Assembly: GCA_964473025.1 (NCBI GenBank)
Contig: CAYYMZ010000002.1
Span: 12,854 to 76,853, forward strand
DNA from: CAYYMZ01 sp964473025
Lineage (GTDB): Bacteria; Patescibacteriota; UBA1384; DTJR01
Length of the DNA: 64,000 bases
Reading direction: 5' to 3'
The stretch's first letter is position 1; each line of letters opens with the position of its first letter. Below are positions 57,763-64,000 of this stretch, one piece after another. The notes beneath the pieces are model-generated. The model had not been told where the DNA came from. It made no database searches and was given only the letters and a program-made list of their open reading frames with translations. Position numbers and translations under genes: made by a program.

Positions 57763-58005
57763 CTAATATGGCTCAAAAGGATTACTCCTCCCGATTTGGT
57801 CGCCGGTTATCTCGTATGGTAAATTGCCATAATTCTCCAAGCCGTTTGATAGCTGTTGTGCTTTTTGCAAATCGTCGGATGACAAAACGTTGTCCGGTAT
57901 TGGCGCCTCAATTGCCCCCGGTCTTGCAAAAATAAGGACTAAAATAAACATCACTGTCCCCAATAAAACAAAACCTAAGATGAAAGCCGTGATTTTATTG
58001 TTCAC
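57763..58005 (-). CDS. Small membrane-anchored pilus protein, PilP-like
   Basis: An 80-residue protein with one membrane helix (~8-28) and a C-terminus ending TGDQIGRSNPFEPY. The G-R-x-NPF-P ending resembles PilP, which binds PilN/PilO and, in diderms, PilQ. No secretin gene is present, as expected without an outer membrane. Overlaps pilO by 11 nt and precedes pilB by 5 nt. Confidence 0.45.
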   Translation of the reverse strand: MNNKITAFILGFVLLGTVMFILVLIFARPGAIEAPIPDNVLSSDDLQKAQQLSNGLENYGNLPYEITGDQIGRSNPFEPY

Positions 58006-58591
58006 CTTCTCCTTTCTCGCTGGTAGCGCTTTGAGTATCAGTTTGGGTCGAACCTGTTGTTGCTGTCGGCGATGGTATATTTAAATATGGGAAAGAAATC
58101 GTAAAAGTAGAGTTCACTTGTCCGCCCGATGAGCTTGAAGTTAGGGAATAATCGGTAATCTTAACCGGACGTAAGTTTTTCTCTAGATCGGCAATAAAAG
58201 TAATGGTATTTTGATAGCTTCCGCTGGCGGAAAGTGTCAAGACGATTGCGCTTGTTTCCGAAGGAGAAATAACCACGTTTTGTACGGAAATACCGGCAGC
58301 AGATGCAGCAGTGGTTGCTTGAACCAACGCCTCGTCCGCCTTTTGTTTTTCGGGAATGGCAACACCTAAAAGCTGAATGTCTCTTTGCGCCGATTTAATG
58401 AGTGTCGCGGCATCTTTGACAGCAGCTACTTTCTCCTCCCCCAAGACCAATTCCTGTTCTTTTGCTGCCACTCTTTGTGAGAGATTTTTGAGGGTTGAAA
58501 CGTGGGGAACGATTACAAATATTATACCAAGAAACGACATAAGCAGGCAGAGCAGAACCAGCAGTACGAAAAATTGTGAATTTTTTTTCAT
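57995..58591 (-). CDS. PilO-like pilus alignment protein
   Basis: A 198-residue protein: an N-terminal membrane helix (~8-29, FFVLLVLLCLLMSFLGIIFV), a coiled coil (~35-65) and a ferredoxin-like domain (~90-175; SPSETSAIVLTLSASGSY, TFIADLEKNLRPVKITDYS). This is the PilO layout, forming a heterodimer with PilN. The start overlaps the previous gene's stop. Confidence 0.78.
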   Translation of the reverse strand: MKKNSQFFVLLVLLCLLMSFLGIIFVIVPHVSTLKNLSQRVAAKEQELVLGEEKVAAVKDAATLIKSAQRDIQLLGVAIPEKQKADEALVQATTAASAAGISVQNVVISPSETSAIVLTLSASGSYQNTITFIADLEKNLRPVKITDYSLTSSSSGGQVNSTFTISFPYLNIPSPTATTGSTQTDTQSATSEKGEGEQ

Positions 58592-59193
58592 TATTGGCTC
58601 ACCCCCGGAGTTGCACTTGGCACAGTTTGGGGCAAATATTTATACAAACTTGGATCAAAAGTAATCTGAATGGTAAAGTTTACCTTTTTGGTGTTCTCGT
58701 CAACTTTGACCGCCTTCAAGGAAGCATCTTCCACGGCCTCCAGCGATCTAAAAGCAGCCACAGAGCGCGCTGCATCGTCAAAAGTATCGGCCGTCGCCTG
58801 AATCGAAATCGTATCTTTGCGCAAAGTAAATGCACTCCAGAGTGATTTTTTATATTGGCCTGCCGTCATATCGTTCATCAGTTGAGAATATTTGATCCTC
58901 CCGCCTAAAGCCATAGTCAGAACTTCGAGCTGTTTCACCGCAGTATCGCTTTCTGCCTGCTCTTTGGACATCGCTTCAAGAGGAGCTGTCACATCGGACT
59001 TGTAGACCTCCTCAAGGGACGCCAATTTGTTAGTTTTAAGTTTCTCCATACCGAAAATTACAATGATTATAATAAAGACGGCAAAAAACAGACCAACGAG
59101 AAAATAAGAAAAGCCCTCAGTTGTAGAATTCTCTCCAACATCAACACTTCTCCTGACGCTCTCTAATAACTTTTCCTTATCGTCGTCGGGCAT
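58591..59193 (-). CDS. PilN-like / fimbrial assembly protein
   Basis: A 200-residue protein with a 25-residue cytoplasmic head, one membrane helix (~30-50), a coiled coil (~55-85) and a small alpha/beta domain (SIQATADTFDDAARSVAAF). PilN binds PilM by its cytoplasmic tail, but the usual INLLP motif is absent; the head is DDDKEKLLESVRRSV. It lies directly upstream of pilO with a 1-nt stop/start overlap. Confidence 0.65.
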   Translation of the reverse strand: MPDDDKEKLLESVRRSVDVGENSTTEGFSYFLVGLFFAVFIIIIVIFGMEKLKTNKLASLEEVYKSDVTAPLEAMSKEQAESDTAVKQLEVLTMALGGRIKYSQLMNDMTAGQYKKSLWSAFTLRKDTISIQATADTFDDAARSVAAFRSLEAVEDASLKAVKVDENTKKVNFTIQITFDPSLYKYLPQTVPSATPGVSQ

Positions 59194-59238
59194 CTCCCTC
59201 CCTTATTACCCTCATTATAAAGAAACATTACGATAAAC

Positions 59239-61275
59239 TCAATCGCCAATTATTACCGGAAGTAAATTTTCAAATCCAGGCAAACCCGAATTTAATATAC
59301 CCTGATCGATCAGGATCGAAACCGAATATTGTGAAGACATACCCAAACCTGTTTTTTCTCTGGAATTAAAACAAATTGTATCAGAAACAAGCGAGCCCTT
59401 GATTTGGATGGAACTTCCGCCTTCCTCGAAGGAAATGGTGCAACTGGAAGAAGAAGGAGCAAAAATTAAACCATTAAATTCCTGTGCCCCCTGACCAAAC
59501 ACTACCTTGCCGCCTCCGATAACAATTAGCCCTAGTTTTGCATCGGAAAAACTGCCTAAAGCAGTCGATATATTAACAGTTCCGCCGTTGCCCTGAAAAT
59601 CGATGATTATCGTTCCCTGACGATGAAATGTAGCTGCAAGATCGACGTTGCCTTGGGCGCGGATAATCCAAACCCGCCCAGCAGGATAAGTCCGGCTTTG
59701 CGATAAGGAACTAGAGTTAATTTGGCAGTTAGGGTTGTCTAAATAAACATCTTTTCCACCCGACAAAGAATTCTGACTGATTTGCGAACACACTACCGGT
59801 GGGGGGTTGGTTCCGGTTAAGCTATTGATATTTTCCTCAAGCGACTTATTTTTCATTACGTTTGATTTATCCCAGTATAGTACCGAATTTTTGTCAAAAT
59901 TATAATTATAAAGCGCGGCTTCGCTATTTAATTTTGACGTCCTATCACTCGGAAAACTTTCTGTGGATACAGAACCTGAGCGCGATGAGAAATCAAGTTT
60001 CGATGAAAGACCACTGCCGGAGAAAAGATTACCAAAAAGATAAAATGCCGGATTATAAAGGATGTACGACTGATCGGTTGCAATAACTTGTCCAGCATCG
60101 TTTTCCATCTTAACCGGCAGAGAATATAATTCTCCCCCCCGGCTTCTCTGCCCCAATCCCCTTTTATAGGTGTAACTGGCCGAATAAGAAAGATTTGAAA
60201 TGGTACCAGGACCAGCCGTATATTGGACGGTTGTCCTGGCGAAAGAGAGAAAATCGTCGATTGGGAAAATATTTGTCGAAGCTAAACCGGCAGGCAAAGA
60301 AGTTGAGTCCGAAAAGGCAAAGCCCTTAACCATTTGGTAACCGCTAAAAACAGCGAGCGGCTGGTTGTTTGTTTGGTTTTCATCAAAATTATTTTGATCA
60401 TATGCAATTAATTTCGACTGAACCAAATCATTTTTGGGTTGAGGGGTATTATTAAGAGTATATTGGTAACAGAGGTAACTGTGGCCAGAACCCGGTTTGA
60501 CATTGCTCCAGCTACTAAAACTTTCATCGTTACCCGCAACAAAGGTTGGAACCATAAGGTTATCTGTCGGGCTTAACCCGCAACCGGCGGTAGTTGTGAT
60601 TGGGGTCATATTAAAAGCAAAGGGGCGATAATCCCTGACATTAAGATTTAAACCGCTAAGACCCATCGGGTCAATTTTTACTCTAACAATTGCCGTATCT
60701 CCCGGTTCAAAAGTAGAGGTTTCTGTTCCTATTGGATTTATATCAGAGTCCTTCTTAAAAGTTCTTTTCAATATCAGAATTCGTGGTTCCTCCTTGGTTT
60801 GATAGCTTAAAGCGATAGATTTTAAAATCTGGCTTTCTGTCGTGTTGCCATGAAAAGTTGCCTTTATATACATCCCCGCTGAATCAGGAATCAAACCATT
60901 ATTTAGATTGCCTTCATCAAACCAAGTACTGTTGTCAGGTGAAAAAAGGATTTGTAAAGTTGAACTTCCGTTTGATGTTACTGAAGTATTACCCAATATT
61001 GTTGAAACTGATTTCCAAGAATTATTAATTCCTCCAGGGGAAAACTGATATGTTGCGTATCCGTCTGTTTCATATAAATTACCGCTATTTTGTAATCGTA
61101 AGCCACCCGAATTGTCTTCCTGGATATTACTTTTAATCCACTGCCCCCAATCATAACTATCATCAAATGTTTTAGTAACGAGAATTGACGCTAATGAAAT
61201 TCTAGGAAAAACCAAAATTACAAATAAAAATAGAAGTAGATAAGCTGATTTATAATTTACTTGCTTTAATTTCAT
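59239..61275 (-). CDS. Large secreted beta-rich protein, possible pilus-tip or surface adhesin
   Basis: A 678-residue protein with a signal peptide (SAYLLLFLFVILVFPRISLA, cleavage near residue 29). The first third looks like an Ig-like/CARDB domain (DGYATYQFSPGGINNS, DTAIVRVKIDP). The last ~180 residues (AGRVWIIRAQGNVDLAATF, GLIVIGGGKVVFGQG, FNGLIFAPSS) look like a repetitive beta solenoid. No catalytic motif seen. It is between the VWA protein and pilN in one direction, so it may be part of the pilus or secreted with it. Confidence 0.5.
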   Translation of the reverse strand: MKLKQVNYKSAYLLLFLFVILVFPRISLASILVTKTFDDSYDWGQWIKSNIQEDNSGGLRLQNSGNLYETDGYATYQFSPGGINNSWKSVSTILGNTSVTSNGSSTLQILFSPDNSTWFDEGNLNNGLIPDSAGMYIKATFHGNTTESQILKSIALSYQTKEEPRILILKRTFKKDSDINPIGTETSTFEPGDTAIVRVKIDPMGLSGLNLNVRDYRPFAFNMTPITTTAGCGLSPTDNLMVPTFVAGNDESFSSWSNVKPGSGHSYLCYQYTLNNTPQPKNDLVQSKLIAYDQNNFDENQTNNQPLAVFSGYQMVKGFAFSDSTSLPAGLASTNIFPIDDFLSFARTTVQYTAGPGTISNLSYSASYTYKRGLGQRSRGGELYSLPVKMENDAGQVIATDQSYILYNPAFYLFGNLFSGSGLSSKLDFSSRSGSVSTESFPSDRTSKLNSEAALYNYNFDKNSVLYWDKSNVMKNKSLEENINSLTGTNPPPVVCSQISQNSLSGGKDVYLDNPNCQINSSSLSQSRTYPAGRVWIIRAQGNVDLAATFHRQGTIIIDFQGNGGTVNISTALGSFSDAKLGLIVIGGGKVVFGQGAQEFNGLIFAPSSSSCTISFEEGGSSIQIKGSLVSDTICFNSREKTGLGMSSQYSVSILIDQGILNSGLPGFENLLPVIIGD

Positions 61276-61278
61276 TTT

Positions 61279-63057
61279 CTAAATTTTATAATGATATTCA
61301 ATGATATTGGTACCACCGATTAAAAATGTATCTGAATCACCTTCCTTGTTTTGCAGTATTAAAGTATCACCATCCAATTGAGATGAAATTTCAGAAGATC
61401 CACCGCCAGGAGGAGAAAGGGTTGCCGCACCCTTGATCTCGCCCACGGACAAAGGCACAGTATCTTTAATTTTCCAACTTTCCCTGTAAGGCAAAACCTC
61501 TTTGACGATAATTTTAACCGCCACCTCATCACCTGCTTCAAAAGTACCTTGTTGCGTTTGCGCATTGGTCTTAGAATCAACTTTGTATGTTGATTTTGAA
61601 ATAACTAAACCATCTCCGGGATCTGTAACATTTAGACACAAGGCGGGCATCGAAATGGCTTGTGTTTCCCCGGTGCTACTATTTACATAATCAACCCTTG
61701 AGTTCGCTTGAGAAAAAACCGGTGAACCGCTACTACATCCGGAGTAGTTGCTATCCAAATCAAAATTACCTCGATTTTTAAATAACAATTTAATCTTAAC
61801 ATCGACATAATTTTGAACGATTTCTTTATTTTCCGCTGATGCATTGCATAATTCGTCTGCATCTTCACAGGTGTATCTTGCCGGGATTTCAGGAAGAGTA
61901 ATTTTATATTGATTATCGCTCATACTCTCAACTGTGGCTGGATAACTGCGTCCTCCCTTATCTACGGCCGAAGCAACTTCTTCAAACTGCACCTCTGAAG
62001 ACAATTTTTCCCAAATTGTAAGATTCGCATTTATTGCTTCAACTGTATTTAGAATTCTTGAATAAACATTGGTCAGATCTGTGCCCGAACCAGCTTTATA
62101 AAAAAAGTTGTCATCTATATTGTTGCCGTTTAATTTATAATCGCTGTTCCACAAAAAATTTGATGGAAACAAGGTTGTATTCCAAATATCATTTGCGTAA
62201 CCGGCAATATATCTCATTAGCGGACATCCCCAGCTCCCATTGCCATCACTTGATTCATATGTGCATTTTCGGGTATTATCCGGTGTGTTTCCCCCTAGAC
62301 CATAATAAATTGTAAAGTATTTTACCTTAGAAATACTTTTGGTGTGGTCTAAGGCCGAACCTACAGATGGAGAAAAAGCACGATTTTCCGCTCTTGATTG
62401 CCGAAACCATTGTCCGTTGGCAAGTGTTTCCGTTACTGCCGGCACTCCTATATCGTTTTCTCCCCCGTCGGTAAAAAATACCGCGTAGCGGCTTGCTGTC
62501 GCCCGCCCGCTATTTGTAAACATATTGTCGGTAGCGGTTAATGCAGCGCTCATATTTGTCCCACCGGTGCACGTCCAATTAATTTGATTTTTGATGGTTG
62601 TTTTATCGGCACTTGAGTCAACAATCAATAAATTTTGCACCGCAGATGCGCTGCTGGAATAAGTTACAACCCCTACTGCCATATTTTTAGAAATATCAAT
62701 CTGATTTATAAAATTTATCGCTGCTTCTTTAGATTGAGTGCATTTGTTAACTCCGTCTGTCATAGAACCCGATCTGTCAAAGATTAAAATAACATCGGCA
62801 ATTTTAGATGAGGTATATTCTTTGGCATAATTTCTAATTGTTAAAAATCCTGTCTCGCCAGTTTCAAAGATTGACTTTGGTACGCCATTTGAATCCGTAA
62901 TAAATTTTTGTACCGTTGGGGTTGTCTCGGCCAAAGTCCGGTTGTTTCCTTTCTCAACTGCCAGGGTAACAATCAGCCCCATCGCCAAAAAAATAGAAAA
63001 TATCTTGAAAAAATTAGAAGAAAGGAATTTAGTTGGCCACTTCATAGTCGTATTCAA
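61279..63057 (-). CDS. Secreted VWA-domain protein, candidate pilus-tip adhesin
   Basis: A 592-residue protein with an N-terminal membrane/signal helix (~13-34) and a von Willebrand A domain (~83-330). The metal-dependent adhesion site is intact: DVILIFDRSGSMTDG (DxSxS), GTNMSAAL (Thr), and FFTDGGENDIG (Asp). The C-terminal ~250 residues form DUF11-like beta repeats (VSVGE..., TNIIEYHYKI). VWA proteins such as PilY1 cap type IV pili in other bacteria. It overlaps the upstream gene by 29 nt. Confidence 0.72.
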   Translation of the reverse strand: MNTTMKWPTKFLSSNFFKIFSIFLAMGLIVTLAVEKGNNRTLAETTPTVQKFITDSNGVPKSIFETGETGFLTIRNYAKEYTSSKIADVILIFDRSGSMTDGVNKCTQSKEAAINFINQIDISKNMAVGVVTYSSSASAVQNLLIVDSSADKTTIKNQINWTCTGGTNMSAALTATDNMFTNSGRATASRYAVFFTDGGENDIGVPAVTETLANGQWFRQSRAENRAFSPSVGSALDHTKSISKVKYFTIYYGLGGNTPDNTRKCTYESSDGNGSWGCPLMRYIAGYANDIWNTTLFPSNFLWNSDYKLNGNNIDDNFFYKAGSGTDLTNVYSRILNTVEAINANLTIWEKLSSEVQFEEVASAVDKGGRSYPATVESMSDNQYKITLPEIPARYTCEDADELCNASAENKEIVQNYVDVKIKLLFKNRGNFDLDSNYSGCSSGSPVFSQANSRVDYVNSSTGETQAISMPALCLNVTDPGDGLVISKSTYKVDSKTNAQTQQGTFEAGDEVAVKIIVKEVLPYRESWKIKDTVPLSVGEIKGAATLSPPGGGSSEISSQLDGDTLILQNKEGDSDTFLIGGTNIIEYHYKI

Positions 63058-63994
63058 TTTTATTTTCGCCCTGAAGAATCTGATCTAAGCTAAATTGAAT
63101 TGTCTGCGTTCTATAATCAGAAGTGGAAGAAACAACTCCTGCGGAACCATCACTTAAGGCATATTTAACATTTTTAACGGAATCCGCTTTAACGGCCGAA
63201 AGAAAATCGGTCACAGTGATATCGCTTAATGTTGAAGAGGGTGAGTAAACGGATAAAACAACATGAACTTTATTTCCTCTCTCATAGGTTGCGTAGGGCT
63301 TTGATGAGACGGGATTATAAGTTTGCCGTACAATTTGCAAGTTGCTTTTTGAGGAGGCCTGGTCAATAACCGGAGGTATTTCAGGCGGGAAGGCCGTTAT
63401 TAAATTTATTGCATTATCGATACAAACCTGTTGATGCGCCAAACCATCACCTCCACCGTTTAGCATATGAGCTCTAATGTTAGATGAATAATCCGCTACA
63501 TTCATCTGTAAAGTTTTTGACCAATAACCCTGAGGAGGCGTCACTACATTACGGTGGTCAAAAACTAAGAAATGATCAGCTGAAACACCCCACCATTTAG
63601 GCCCAAATAGAGTGGCTATCGTCTCACCCGGCGCCCATTTGGCTATTACGATTGTACCATCCTTGTTACTGCCATAATTTCCCGTCCAGAGATTTTTAAA
63701 GCCGTATGTGAAGGAAACCGTACCTCCCGAGCCGGAATGGCTTACTTCACTAACACCTATAATAAGCTTGAATGGTTTGCTCTGAGCACTAACTACACTA
63801 TACGCAACAGATTTTTCGCCAAATGTCTGCTTTTCCTGATCTGTAACGGTCGAAGGATTAACAGTCGTTCCCGAAAGACAAGATGTCCCTGTTGCAGGCA
63901 TAGTTGTTTCGGCTAGTGCCAACTTAATTGCCAGAAACAAACCCAATACCAAAAGCAGAGGAAGTAAAGTAATTAAAAAAACCCTCCTTTTCAT
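63029..63994 (-). CDS. Secreted protein of the pilus locus, unknown
   Basis: A 321-residue protein with a signal peptide (MKRRVFLITLLPLLLVLGLF, cleavage near ALAET). The C-terminal domain (~205-320; ARGNKVHVVLSVYSPSS-like, then ITVTDFLSAVKADSVKNV and GENKIEYDYEVAN) is the same DUF11-like beta repeat as the end of the VWA protein, which also ends in IEYHYKI. The N-terminal half is unassigned. Start ATG at 63994, 6 nt from the window edge. It overlaps the VWA gene by 29 nt. Confidence 0.5.
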   Translation of the reverse strand: MKRRVFLITLLPLLLVLGLFLAIKLALAETTMPATGTSCLSGTTVNPSTVTDQEKQTFGEKSVAYSVVSAQSKPFKLIIGVSEVSHSGSGGTVSFTYGFKNLWTGNYGSNKDGTIVIAKWAPGETIATLFGPKWWGVSADHFLVFDHRNVVTPPQGYWSKTLQMNVADYSSNIRAHMLNGGGDGLAHQQVCIDNAINLITAFPPEIPPVIDQASSKSNLQIVRQTYNPVSSKPYATYERGNKVHVVLSVYSPSSTLSDITVTDFLSAVKADSVKNVKYALSDGSAGVVSSTSDYRTQTIQFSLDQILQGENKIEYDYEVAN

Positions 63995-64000
63995 ATCAAA

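Noticed and set aside
1..64000. Alternative genetic code with UGA as glycine, known in some CPR lineages
   Set aside because: TGA is the natural stop of uvrD, the DHH gene, ruvX's upstream gene and others, and does not occur inside conserved domains.

Overview
This window looks like the chromosome of a Patescibacteria/CPR (Candidate Phyla Radiation) bacterium. The evidence is a small-genome style of tightly packed and overlapping genes, an alanyl-tRNA synthetase that stops before the C-Ala domain, a stand-alone EF-Tu-domain-2-like protein, a baseplate-J-like envelope protein, a sortase with its substrate, a complete type IV pilus assembly core, and several leaderless promoters. TGA is used as a stop, so the code is the standard bacterial one. 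The exact class cannot be told from the sequence.

Layout. 1-4 kb: serS-hpf-secA (secA runs off the left edge) and greA. 4.3-15.6 kb: a minus-strand envelope block with mrdA-mreD-mreC-mreB, then mltG, ruvX, a baseplate-J-like membrane protein, an FtsA/PilM-like ATPase, alaS and a lytic transglycosylase. 15.7-22.3 kb: an rRNA/tRNA methyltransferase, a PIG-V-like membrane glycosyltransferase, tRNA-Leu, a DHH phosphoesterase, a GC-rich PHP-domain cassette and rpsA. 22.3-28.8 kb: a tRNA-rich accessory zone with many tRNA-tail duplications, homing-nuclease-like genes and DedA, a peptide-binding protein and SecG between them. 28.8-45.6 kb: secreted proteins, sortase, a flippase-like protein, PgeF, ComM, a second GC-rich cassette, miaA, glmS, rsmA, a G5 protein and a UvrD helicase. 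45.6-48.6 kb: ftsH, a second tRNA cluster and RNase H. 48.6-64 kb: the type IV pilus locus (pilins, PilD, PilC, PilT, PilB, PilP/O/N-like) and three large secreted proteins, one with a VWA domain, which may be pilus-tip or surface adhesins.

The most unusual content is in the tRNA regions. At least five tRNA genes (Phe, Val, a Leu, Cys, initiator Met) are followed by a compact element that ends in a second copy of the last 21 nt of the same tRNA, from T-loop C56 to CCA; the copy is exact in four and degenerate for Met. A sixth copy stands alone. Four of the non-coding copies share the same RNA hairpins (a GACG loop, a CAGCAG loop) with different but paired stems, and five share the motif CGGGGTCGCGAG or a close variant. 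The tRNA-Cys copy instead carries a GIY-YIG nuclease gene. A LAGLIDADG-like gene ends inside tRNA-Gly. Two tRNA genes (a Met and a Leu) are each split, with a complete tRNA of the same amino acid inserted between the halves and flanked by CCCCGTTAA/TTAACGGGG inverted repeats.

Other structured sequence: two paralogous RNA candidates with compensatory changes sit directly after the stop codons of mrdA and uvrD. Two pilin genes have related leaders that can fold in two mutually exclusive ways around the ribosome binding site. In-frame palindromic insertions occur in comM and rsmA, and possibly alaS.
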